Part shown: piece by piece, positions 39,918 through 50,795 of the stretch
How the letters are laid out: the number at the start of each line of letters is the position of its first letter
Numbering within the stretch: position 1 is the first letter of the stretch
DNA from: Burhinus oedicnemus
Taxonomy: Eukaryota > Chordata > Aves > Charadriiformes > Burhinidae
NCBI GenBank assembly: GCA_008921705.1
Contig: VFFE01007789.1
Location: 2,111,285-2,175,284 of the forward strand
Length of the DNA: 64,000 nt
Reading direction: 5' to 3'
Made by a program: the position numbers and the translations under genes
Notes under the pieces: model-generated
Seen by the model: only the letters and a program-made list of their open reading frames with translations
The model's database searches: none
Told to the model about the DNA's origin: nothing

Positions 39918-40669
39918 AATCAGAACCATAGAATCATAGAATGGTTTAGGTTCGAAGGGACTTTAAAAATCATCTAGTTCCAACCCTCCTGCCATGGGCA
40001 AGGACACCTCCCACTAGACCTGGTTGCTCAAAGCCTCATCCAACCTGGCCTTGAACACTTCCAGGGATGGGGCCTCCACAGCTTCCCTGGGCAACCTGTT
40101 CCAGTGCCTCACCACCCTCACAGTGAAAAATTTCTTCCTGAGATCTACTCTAAATCTACCCTCTTCCAGCTTGAAGCCATTACCCCTTGTCCAATCACTA
40201 CATGCCCTTGTAAAAAGGCCCTCTCCGGATTTCATGTTGGCCCCTTTCAGATACTGGAAGGCTGCTATAAGGTCTCCCCCAGAGCCTTCTCTTCTCCCGG
40301 CTGAACAACCCCAACTCTCTCAGCCTGCCTTCATAGGAGAGGTGCTCTAACCTGCTGATCATCTTTATGGCCCTCCTCTGACTGGCTCCAACAGGTCCAT
40401 GACCTTCTTACATTGGGAGCTCCAGAGCTGGACACAGTATTCCAGGTGGGGTCTCATGAGAGCAGAGTAGAGGGGCAGAATCACCTCCCTCAAACTGCTG
40501 GCCATGTTTCTTTTGATGCAGCCCAGGATGCGGTTGGCCTTCTGGACTGCAAGCATGCATTGCCAGCTCATGTTGAGCTTCTCATCTACCAACACCCCCT
40601 AGTCCCTCTCCTCAGGGCTGCTCTTAATCCATTCTCTGCTCAGCATGTATTTGTGCATGGGATTGCCAT
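39918..40669 (-). mobile_element. CR1 LINE fragment, 5'-truncated, with 3' tail
   Basis: Reads on the minus strand from 40669 down to 39918. It contains the C-terminal part of CR1 ORF2, a stop at NQV, a 3' UTR of about 100 bases (ttggaactagatgatttt, aaagtcccttcgaacctaaa) and the tail of ATTCTATG-type units. The 5' end is lost, as is usual for CR1 copies. Orientation, tail and ORF2 motifs make the assignment firm; the subfamily is not resolved. Confidence 0.93.
40011..40669 (-). pseudogene. CR1 ORF2 pseudogene fragment, C-terminal RT region
   Basis: Conserved CR1 ORF2 C-terminal blocks are readable in two frames. The first includes [41 protein letters not shown] and QLWSS. After a frameshift near 40365 the second includes GLFTRACSDWTRGN, GRFRVDLRKKFF, VRVVRHWNRLPREAVE and PSLEVFKARLDEAL. 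A TAG replaces a sense codon just before GVLVDEK (about 40600). The reverse-transcriptase catalytic core is not included. It cannot encode a working protein. Confidence 0.9.
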
Positions 40670-40969
40670 ACACAATTGGAAACTTCCAAGGTCCCACTTA
40701 AACCCCCATCTCTACATATCTTACAGCCCACCTTTCTATACACTTTCTATGGAATTAGGTAACAAATTTCTTTTCTTTTGGGAGTTCCAGTGTGTTCTAA
40801 ACATTGTTTAGTTTAATCTTAAATTTTAGGTAAAGTTTTTTTTCTGCCTTGGACATACCTTCCTTAAGGTGAACTGAAAACGACAGCATGCCAGGCAGGT
40901 TTTTCCAAGTTTTGTATCTCTCAGGCTAAAATCTAACCAATTCAGCCTCCAGCAGGGCTTGAATTCTCG

Positions 40970-40987
40970 TTCTAATTCTAATTCTAA
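40970..40987 (+). repeat. (TTCTAA)3 short tandem repeat
   Basis: Three TTCTAA units after a related ttctcg unit, in gaattctcgttctaattc and following bases. Confidence 0.7.
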
Positions 40988-41529
40988 TTCATCATTGGAG
41001 AACTTATTTTATAGAGCTAAATTGTAAGAACATTTCCTTAGGACGTGCATTGTTCTATCACCATGGTTGGTTTTAAAGGATGAGTTCTCTGCAGTACACA
41101 CTAGACAATAATTACTCCAAAAAAAAAGGACTTTTGCATCTGTATTCTGAACCATATTAGAGGCAAAATTTATCTTCAGTCCTTTGGACTTAGACCATGT
41201 GTTTCACAGGTAAATGTTAACAACGGCTTCATAGTGAAGAACATCTTGTGCAGCATTTTCTGATACTTACTCCCTGAAAAAGAAATACCCGTGTCTTCTG
41301 ACATGACACAGTCGCTGTGATTAGGAAGAAGTAACATTCCAGCAGTGACACATTGAGCCCATAAACAATTTATCATTAATGAGTTACAACATTCATTCTT
41401 TAAAAAAAGATCTCCATTATGGTAAAACACAATTCATTAAGCATTATATTTTAATATATTTCATCAAATCCAGGCTGTTAAACAGGTAACCCTCACCTAT
41501 TGCTCACAGAGGAGACAAGGGCAATATGT

Positions 41530-41672
41530 TTTAATGCCCTGCCTGGGGAGTCAGGCAGTCTGGATTCTCTTCCTACCTCAGACCTAAACCATTAGGCAAG
41601 TCACTTCATTGCTCTGTTCTTCATCCCACATTCTTAAATGAGATAATAACATTTCTCTTATTATTTGGTCCC
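41530..41672 (+). mobile_element. MIR-type SINE
   Basis: Best-preserved SINE in the window. In order: ggggagtcaggcagtctgga, ttctcttcctacctcagacc, ttaggcaagtcacttcattg, ctctgttcttcatcccaca and aaatgagataataacatttc. These follow the MIR order of gagccagactgcctggattc, ggcaagtcacttaacctctc, tcatctgtaaaatgggataa and taatagtacc. Plus strand, both ends eroded. Confidence 0.6.
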
Positions 41673-42049
41673 TTTAAAGTATATATTATTCATGGCAGAA
41701 GCACTTTCTTACTATATATATCTAGTTCCTCTGTGGCTTGGATTTTGTTTGGGTTTTCTAAATGATTGCTTGTTTTACTGATAACAATGGAAATATTCAT
41801 CATGGCATCCATTTTTTAAGGCTAAACCCTACAGTATATAAAGTTCCTAAATCCTTATTGAATCACCTAGATAAGGAAGAAGTAGAGACCCATGTAAGAT
41901 GTAAGCAACGAAGAAGATGACAATTCAAAATTACTCTCTCATCATCAAAATGAATCACTGTCAGTTGCAACTTGGCTGTTAGAAGCATCAAAGAGGAGGG
42001 GAGTAATTCAGTGTAAATTATATTCTGGTTCTTCAGAACAATAAGGAAA

Positions 42050-42073
42050 CAGAGATTTACTTTTAAATCTCTG
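42050..42073 (+). repeat. Perfect hairpin, 10-bp stem and 4-base loop
   Basis: CAGAGATTTA, loop CTTT, then TAAATCTCTG. No T-run or gene context assigns a role. Confidence 0.8.
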
Positions 42074-43766
42074 GTTTTAAATATTAAAATGTTTAAATAA
42101 ACTTAATTTTTTTTCTTTTTCCAAGTTTTGCACCTGCTTACCCTTTGTTTCTTAGGTTTTTTTAGTTCTTTAATTGTTTTTTCCTGTTCTGCAGTGAGTT
42201 TTGCTTTCCCTAACAATAGTTCTCATTCAGGCACTCCCTTTTATCCCTTCATGTTTACACATACTACGAACAAATATAGAGTCAAATCCACTCAAGAATA
42301 CATTCTCAGAATTGTCTTCATTATTTGGTTTTCTTCAGAGCATGTCTACTTTTGCTTCATGTGAACCCTAGAGAAGACCTTCCTGCCTGCACTTAGAACC
42401 TGTAAAGGATTATTGACACCTCGGACTTACTACAGATACATGGGAATCCTGCTTGCTGTTAAAATATTTCCAATATGGATCCAGTCAGTAGCCTTAAGAA
42501 ACGTTCGAATGAGCACATTAAAAGTCATCTGGGGTTAACACTCCCAATGGGAAATCTCATTAAAATTAACATCTTTCATTAAGTACTTGCTCAGTTGATT
42601 AATAGAAGTGTAAACACCACATTTTCTTACAATTCACATACCATTTGCAACAAAAGCCAAAGCAGTGGAGTGTTACCTAATATTTCCTCTGGCACACATA
42701 TTCTCATTAAGGACTAGACTTGTAGAGGTTCTGCATGAAGCCACTTCTGCCTCGGAAGTACTGTGGCTTTCAGGCAGGAGGGTCATTTTGGTCCCTCTGT
42801 ATTGACAGAACATTGACTCAGTTTTCTTATACTGCAAGAGCACGTAGGCAAGAGTTTTTTCTTTTATGCTGACACAGAGCCAAAGAAAATAGGGTCAATC
42901 CTCGTTCACAACAGGGATTCTCAGGTTGCAGTTAGACTGATCTTTGCATACATCTTATCACTTGCTCTGCTCTCCTACTGATCCAGCTGCTTTCTCACCC
43001 ACGCCTCATTGACTGTACAAGGTTCCTGTACCACAGGGCACAAGCTTCCTGTCTATAGAAACTACAGCTTGGAGTGGGGAAGAAATGACTTATGCCATCC
43101 ACTGCAAATTTAAGTACTGCCAATGCGACTTAATTTCCATCCATAAAAAATTGAATAGAAATTGATGTGAGATCGACACATAAAATGACAACATACAGCC
43201 TAGTGCAGGAACAACTGAACTGTGCTACCGCTGCTAGAAACTGATTTTAAACATATGCACAACAAGTTTTCTTTGTTAAATATTGATCTAGGAGAACTTT
43301 TTTTTTTGCCTACAAAGCAGTATTTCCTAACAGGATACTGTGTTTATCCTTTACTACCCCTGCCTTTCCATAGGATTCATAATTATAGCTTACTGTATAG
43401 TGAGCCTTCCCACTGTGAAAACTCAATGACAAAGGAAAAAATGACAAAAGCTGAAAACAGCCACATCAAAACCGAACATGATTGTTGCATAAAGGTTGCT
43501 GCAGTTTGTTTTCTGCAGCAATAAAATCATTAGTTCTTCTTCCAAAACTTAGAAAATAAATATATAAACACAAAAATATAGAGTAAAATAAACACTGCAG
43601 AAGAAAGATCTATTTCTAGAAAAAAGTATTAATTCTACTTAAAGCAATGAACTATCAGATTTTCTAATGAAAGGATGTACCTCAGGGTAGCTTGGGCAAA
43701 CTCTAGTACAGATTCTGAATTTAATGTCATTTTTAGCCATCGTTGGTGTGGCCTAGTACATCTTCA

Positions 43767-43810
43767 GAGTGAGGAAATGGAGGCATAAAAAGGTGGAACT
43801 GTTCCCCTAA
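43767..43810 (-). mobile_element. Weak MIR-like scrap, minus strand
   Basis: The run gagtgaggaaatggaggcat then aaaaaggtggaactgttccc resembles the MIR reverse complement gatgaggaaactgaggcaca plus gagaggttaagtgacttgcc. Very short. Confidence 0.27.
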
Positions 43811-44277
43811 TAGATTAAATTTTGTGCCTACAGTAAGAAAGAAGATTTATCTCTCTCCCCCACTTTCGGACTGCCATTTCACCTGTCCCACAATCAGGTA
43901 AAAATAAAGAAAGAGAAAAAAATGTCATATTTGCAAAAATGCATACAGTATTTAAAAATTTAAGAAATAAATCTGAAGTTATTAATGAAACTTTGCCTGT
44001 TCTACTTAAGAAGTTTCAGGTAATACATAAAGATTGGTTTAGTGAGCAGCATCATTCAGACATTTCAGACAATTAACATCACTAACATTTCATTGCAATT
44101 CCAATTTAAAAGTGTAGTTCATACCCACCATAGGAAAGTGCAGCTTTTTTTCTTTTTCTTCATTTTGGCAATATCATTTGAATTTAAACCTAGATTATAA
44201 ATTCTAATGAATTTTCTCACCTTTCCTATTGAAGGGAAAGGTGCCAATTTTCAATATAAATGAGGTCTAGGAAACAG

Positions 44278-45720
44278 TCTATGAGGTTCCTGGAGTGTGT
44301 GGAAGATAACTTCCTGACATAGCTGGTGAGGGAGCCAACTAGGGAACGTGTCCCGCTGGACCTGTTGTTCTCGAACAGAGAGGGACTTGTGGGTGTTGTG
44401 ATGGTTAGAGGCTGTCTTGGGCATAGCGATCACAAAATTATAGAGTTTTTGATTCTTGTAGAAGTAAGGAGAGGGAGTTCAGCAGAACTGCCACCTTGGA
44501 CTTCCTGAGGGCAGACTTTGGCCTGTTTAGGAGACTGGATGACAGAGTCCCTTGGGAGGCAGTCCTGAAGGGCAAAGAAGTCCAGCAAGGCTGGGCATTC
44601 TTCAAGAAGGAAACCTTAAAGGCACAGGAGCAGCCTGTCCCCGTGTGTCAAAATATGAGCCAGCGGGGAAGAACACCAGCCTGGTGGAACAGAGAGCTTT
44701 AGCTGGAACTCAGGGGAAAAAAAGAGAGTTTATGACCTCTGGAAGAAGGTGCAGGCAACTCAGGAGGACTACAAGGAGGTTGTGAGGTTATGCAGGGGGA
44801 AAATTAGAAGGGCCAAAGCCCAACTGGAACTGAATCTGGCTACTGCCGTAAAGACAACAAAAAATGTTTCTATAAATAAATTAACAACAAAAGGAGGGCT
44901 AAGGAGAATCTCCATCCTTCATTGGATGCGGGGGAAAACATAGTGACAAAGGATAAGGAAAGGATGAGGTAGTGAATGCCTTCTCTGCCTCAGCCTTTAA
45001 CAGTAAGACCAGCTGTTCTCTGAGTACCTAGCCCCTTGAGCTAGAAGACAGGGAGAGGGAGCAGAATTAAGTGCTTAGACACACACAAGTCTATTGGGCT
45101 GTATGGGATCAACGCAAGGGTACTGAGGGAGCTGGCAGAAGTGCTCACCAAGGCACTTTCCATCATTTATCAGCAGTCCTGGCTAACTGGGGAGGTCCCT
45201 ATTGACTGGAGGTCAGCAAATGTGATGCCTGTCCACAAGAAGGGCTGGAAGGAGGATCTGGGGAAATACAGGCCTGTCAGTCTGACCTCAATGCTGGGGA
45301 AGGTTATGGAACAGATCAGCTTGAGTGCCATCATGCTGCATGTGATCAGGCTCAGTCATCATGAGTTGATGAAAGGCAGATCCTGCTTGACTAACCTGAT
45401 TCCTTCTCTGACAAGGTGACCTGCTTAGCAGATGAGAGAAAGGCTGTGAATGTTGTTTACCATGACTTTAGTAAAGCCTTTGACACCGTTTCTCACAGCA
45501 TTCTCCTGGAGAAACTGGCTGCTCATGGCTTGGATGGGTGTACTCTTTGCTGGGTAAAAGACTGGCTGGATGGCTGGGCCCAAAGAGTGGTGGTGAATGG
45601 AGTTAAATCCAGTTGGCGGCCAGTCACAAGTGGTGTTCCCCAGGGCTCAGTATTGGGGCAAGTTCTGTTTAATATCTTTATCAATGATTTGGACAAGGGG
45701 ATTGAGTGCACCTTCAGTAA
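44278..45720 (+). mobile_element. CR1 LINE fragment (endonuclease end to mid-RT), plus strand
   Basis: About 1.44 kb of CR1 ORF2 on the plus strand. It starts within the endonuclease domain and ends abruptly after IECTFSK, just before the place where the RT catalytic FADD motif should follow. It has no 3' UTR and no tail, so the 3' end was lost after insertion, or it is one part of a rearranged copy. At its 3' edge it meets a 30-bp LTR-like piece. Confidence 0.92.
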
Positions 45721-45784
45721 GATGTTGCCGGCTGAGGTCAAACCACGACACCCACTTTGGACAATCTCAAAAATTATTCTTTGA
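44326..45784 (+). pseudogene. CR1 ORF2 pseudogene fragment, endonuclease C-terminus and RT N-terminal half
   Basis: Conserved ORF2 blocks lie in several frames. The endonuclease end has LVREPTRERVPLDLLFSN and the catalytic GHSDH motif (about 44420). The linker has RTPAWWNREL and RLCRGKIRRAKAQLE. The RT has WLTGEVPIDWRSANVMPVHK, KYRPVSLTSMLGKVME, then [18 protein letters not shown] and [20 protein letters not shown]. Frameshifts, internal stops and loss of the FADD motif make it non-functional. The frame from 45416 runs beyond the CR1 into foreign sequence and stops at 45784. Confidence 0.88.
45721..45750 (-). mobile_element. Possible 30-bp endogenous retrovirus LTR end scrap
   Basis: Read on the minus strand it starts tgtcgtggtttgacctcagc and continues with cggcaac. 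This resembles the TG-starting 5' end of an LTR family common in birds (tgnngtggtttaacccagc, cggcaac). It directly follows the last CR1 base. Only the extreme end is present, so this is tentative. Confidence 0.35.
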
Positions 45785-48550
45785 CAATAATTTATGCTAG
45801 AAGTACTAGTGATGTAGAAAACTATGCTTCTTTTTATGTATGAATTAAGGAAATTATAAAAAGCATTTTAGGAAGGGGCAATTCATATAGGAGGGATGGA
45901 AAAGGAGAGAGAGCACGGAGCAGGGTGCAGAAGAACCTTGCTTGAGGAATTACTTAAAAAATAAGTTTTAATTAGAGGAACTCGGTATATTTAAAACTCA
46001 TGCATGTCCTGAATCGAATGCAGCTGAGCTTAATAAGAATTTAATTCCAGATTTAATAACAAATCCTAGAAACAGAGGAATACAAAATCCCAGAAAGTGA
46101 CCATGAAAAATCCTAATGGCGTGTGCAATCCAGTAAACACAGGGAATTGTTAATACTACAGAAAGAGTACTGTACAACTGAAACTGCAGGAAAGGAACTG
46201 GCACAAGAGGAAAATAAATCAAAGGCTAAACAAAACCTTTACATAAAAGAAAGAAAGAAATTAATCTAGAAGCTGTCAAGGAACTTGGAGTGTATAATGT
46301 ACTGAATGAGGCAATGCCACAAGGAAACAAATGTGGAAAGAGATAAGAAAAGTGATGAGAATGCAATAGGAAAAGCATCAAAGAATGACATAACTGATGA
46401 AGTAAAATGAGAAAACATGGTGAATGGTGAACAGGATAAGACGTATGTCACTTGTGAGATCATCAGTGAATGTTACAGATCCTTTATATATCAATGAGGA
46501 ACCTGCCAAAATAAAAACTTAAAACTTCATAATCAAAAGCAAAGAACATTTCCGTTGCTTTGCAACTGAATGTTATAATCACATATATTTTATCTATTTG
46601 ACAAAATACCTGAAAAGTGGTGTTCCTCAATTACATGACAATTGTAAGATCTTAATGGAAGTCTCTGCATTCTGAATAAACAAATAAGTTTATTAGAATC
46701 AGAAATAAGAAGGGAGAGGGAAGGTTTAGGATCTGATTTGGGATGAAGACATGATATGAAAATATTATAAAGCCAGGAACAAACCAAATAATGATCAAGA
46801 ATGTTATAGTTTCTTTGCTATTTAAAAGATCGTATTTATCAACATATGAAAGGATTGTGGTGGGAGGAGATAGAGGAAGCAGAGGAATCTGTTCAAGGCA
46901 TTATTTAAAAGTGAAGTACTCCATTGTCCTGAATTGTATCTATCCCTGGAATAAAATACCCCTCATATGACATTTTTGCCTTTTTAGGACTGTATAGTTA
47001 CTTGGATGGAAAGCTGAACTTAATAAATAACTAAAATGTTCTAGAATCATACAAAGGATTAACGCTAAGCTCACAAAGGCCTAATGAACTCTGTGGAAGA
47101 GCTGCATGAAACAAAGTCATTCAAGTTTCCAACTGACTTACCAAACACTCACTTTTGCTGCTGAAACTAGAGCGGTTTGTGCATTGACACAAGTGACAGA
47201 TTTCTGTATCTGTCCAGCTCGACTCCAGTCCAGAACATCCACGGTTCAGAGCAGTTTCCTGTTCACTTCCACTGCTGTGCTCAGCTAAACCCAATTAGGA
47301 ATAAGAAATTAAATGTTTGTCCTCTACCTTTTGATATTTGATTCAGAACACTGTCTAACATACACTAACAAGATCCTAGTCCTGCAAAATATGATTATTG
47401 TAACTTCTATTTTCAATGAAGGAAATATGGAGGCAATCAAATATAGAATTTGTATAACAGTCAACTCTCCTCCAACCATGGCAGTTCAAGTATGCACCTC
47501 TGCCTTTCAGCTTCGACTTTTAAAGCAGCTAGCATGTCTCTACCTCTCTTTTTGAGTAAAAACAGTATGTTTCAGATGGTAGAATAAGATGATAGCCAAT
47601 TTATTGTTACAGTCCACTTAAATAAATCTTTCATTCTGACCCTTCTTCAGGATGTGTGTATTTTATGGTAAATTATCCTTATGCCTGGAGTCTACTTTGA
47701 GCACTTAATTCTTAGACAAAACTGACTCCTTACTCAGTCTAGCCCTTATACATGTAGCTAACATTAAAAGCGAAAAATCTAAATACTTTATACTTTCTCA
47801 GAAATTTCAGTGTAAATTTTTGCTTTGAGCTGTACAGACTGATGTAGAGATGGGAAGGCTTGCATTTGGTTTTTTTATTTCCAGTAGGATTAACTTTCCT
47901 GTGCATACGCATACACATAATCCTGCAGGATATATCTTCAGATTAAGCCTGAAGCTTTCCTACCACATGCAATAAATATACTGATAAAATTTTTGTAGCA
48001 GAAAGCCTACCACTCAGCTTTGTTTAAAAGTTAGAATTAATATCAGACAACTGCTGCTGTCTCTAAAGCAAGGAGTGTCGCTTCAGGCAAAAAAGTTATG
48101 AATAGTAAATGATAAAGACAGCTGAATTGAAGATCAGTAAAAAAGACAGATTAATGAAAAAAGTATTTAAAATATCGAAGTCAAGTACAACACCAAATTA
48201 TTTCATGTCACAGAAACTTTTTTTTCATAATTAGTACTTCATATACTAATCATAAAAATAGTAGGCTGAATTGAGTAAGTATTATACTATTTTTTTTTTT
48301 TAGTGCGTGGAAATGCCTTGAAATTGTCTTGACAACATGTGCCAATGATACATACATTAAAGTTGTCTGGTTTACTGGTGAAACACAGCTCTAATCCCAT
48401 GACTGCTAGCCCTGTGAATATCGCAAGACATGAATTCTGAGCTGTGTGCTGTCTTATTTGTTTTGGCAGTAGTAAAGGTGCTGAAGATAAAAGTTTTTCT
48501 CCTACAATTACACTCATTTATTCCCAGCATGTTCTGATTATTTTGTGACA

Positions 48551-48588
48551 GAACAATACAATACATTCCTTCCTTAGCCTTAAGTTTA
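48551..48588 (+). repeat. 38-bp direct repeat, copy 1
   Basis: Starts gaacaatacaatacattcct. It matches copy 2 at 50758-50795 at 34 of 38 positions by hand alignment. Flanks do not match. Confidence 0.6.
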
Positions 48589-48984
48589 CGTGATTTGAAA
48601 ACCCCATAGATTTCAATAAAAACAGCAAAACCATAAAAGCAACTATCAGCTAAAATTTGGCATTAGAGTGAGATACACTGGATCAAATATCACATTTGCT
48701 GCACCTTAGATTACCTTGGATATATATGACATACACTTGTCATCTATGAATGAAATCAGGGAAAAGCCACAACACAGACAACACAGGCAAAGGTTTAATT
48801 TCTCATGCCTGTGTAACATCATTATTTTGTGCAGGTTACAGCGGAGAAGGCATAATGGGTAAATTTGAAGGGCTGAGGTGTCAAGTTAAATAAGTCTTTT
48901 AAAAGTGTAATTACTCTTATTCTGTGATATTAAAGAGATGTGGGAGGAGGTCCTAGTGTTAGATCACCAGAGGATGTCATCTTA

Positions 48985-49016
48985 GATATTTCCACTGATT
49001 TACACCAGCAGAGGTT
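48985..49016 (+). mobile_element. Short remnant of an old reptilian repeat
   Basis: The run tatttccactgatttacacc then agcagagg resembles the reptilian motif ccactgatttacaccagctg plus agg. Very short. Confidence 0.28.
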
Positions 49017-50757
49017 GTATCACATAGACATCAAAGCACTGGTCTAAAAATAAGCCTCATAAAAATGTCTTTATTCAAGAAACATACTCTAAATATGTGT
49101 CTTTTGATTAGAATGTGTCTTAACCAATGATTAAAAGAAAAACAAGTATTTTACTACATTTATCATTTATGCTAGAGAATAAATACTTACACAGCATCTA
49201 AGGGAACATGTGATACTGGTGAAAAGAACAACAAAGTTAAAACTGAAAAATCCTAGTAAAGATTTTTATTAAAGTTTAAAAAAAAAGGGTTTGAAAGCTT
49301 CACATCCAGAGACTCATTTAAACGCCAGGGTAATTTGCTCCAAGTTAAATGTACAGTCAATATGATGGGAAAGTTACTGCATAACAGTACATATAAAAAA
49401 TGAAAGTAATATTCTCATATTCACTCCCACACACTGCAATGCCTTTCTGAACTGAAATAACATAAAAAACATTTTATATTTGCAAACTGAATCAGACACA
49501 GACTTAATTGTATTAGAATGGGTATAATAAATAAAAACCATGTATTATCTAATTTCCTAGTAAGTTTCAGTGTGCAATAATGAAATAAAATGCCAAGATG
49601 ACCAAAGAAATCTGTAAGAAATATAATTCCAAGACTCCCATCAGCAATTTTAGAACCTTTTCCTGTTCCTTGTCTCAGCAAGAACTATTATTCCTACAAC
49701 AGTAGCTCTAATCATTGTACTGGGAAGTTACAAAGTGTATGTTTCTACGTACCATTTCCATCCTCAAAGTCTCACAGTGTTCAAAATGGATTTTATTAAG
49801 TCATAGCCAAGTGCATCATTGTGCAAACTTGTCAGTGCTTCACTTCTTGCTGTGTGAAAAAATAGTCTGGTAGAATAGCTGTGTGTCAGAGGCTCGTAAA
49901 ACATACATATTCTTATCTATTTGAAGAAAGACTTAACAAGAGGTTATGTAACTTTTCTTTTTCAAAAAGAGTAAATACATCTTACTGCATGAATAAATTT
50001 AGGGTTTTTTATTTAATTACAAAGCCACAAAGCCAATGGAATTGTCCTTAAGGACATCGGCAGAGTATTTGAGCACTATACATTAAGGAGAGTATCGGTT
50101 TTTTACACCACATAAATGCAATAAAACAAAATGGAACCAAATAATCAGAGGACAGCATCACTACTCTGACTAGATCCAAAGCATCTTTGAATAAGGAAAG
50201 ATTAAAAAGAAAAAAAAAAGTACGACCTACAAGAAACTTGAAAGACGTACTTTTCTGTAATGCATACCATAATATCAATCATTTGCCTTTAGTTCATATA
50301 AACAACTAATTATTTTTTATCTCCAATGGGACTCTCCCTGCATTTCTAGGAAAGATAACTGTGCTGGTAAAGAGACTAAATTTCAAATACTTGGTCAGTT
50401 TTCCTCATTAAGAATGTCTTGCAATTAGTACCAGACTATTTAAGATCCTTTTTTGTCTATACATCTGAACTTCTAAATGTGGCTGCCAGAAGTTAACTGG
50501 TTATCTAGTAATGGTATCATATTAACCCCTTTGGTGAGCCTAAGATTTAGGACAAGGCTAGCATATCAGTAGCTCTGAGTTTTAGGCCATATAATATTAG
50601 CTTTTTCAACAGAAATGTAATTTAGACATCTAGTTAAAAAGACATATGGCTGAACCTTGTGAATGGGAACTGGTTGCAAACAAAAACTACAATTTCATCT
50701 TCATTAAAAAAATAAGTATACTACAATATTTAGTAGGTGTGTCCCACAGGGAAAACA

Positions 50758-50795
50758 GAGCAATACAATGCATTCCTTTCTTATCCTTAAGTTTA
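50758..50795 (+). repeat. 38-bp direct repeat, copy 2
   Basis: Starts gagcaatacaatgcattcct; same orientation as copy 1, about 2.2 kb apart. Confidence 0.6.

Larger units (their letters stand above)
40670..44277. other. Intergenic DNA between two CR1 fragments
   Basis: No supported gene. It holds a MIR-type SINE at 41530-41672, a perfect 10-bp-stem hairpin at 42050-42073, a weak MIR-like scrap near 43767-43810 and a TTCTAA triplet repeat at 40970-40987. Confidence 0.65.

Noticed and set aside
40024..40811. Plus-strand open frames across the first CR1 (108 and 132 codons)
   Set aside because: Antisense shadows of CR1 ORF2, which reads on the minus strand here.
41176..41430. Minus-strand frame with an exact gtaagt donor at about 41273
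   Set aside because: A single good donor without a matching partner exon or protein similarity is expected by chance at this frequency.
45523..45741. Minus-strand open frame across the second CR1
   Set aside because: Antisense shadow of the RT region, which reads on the plus strand.
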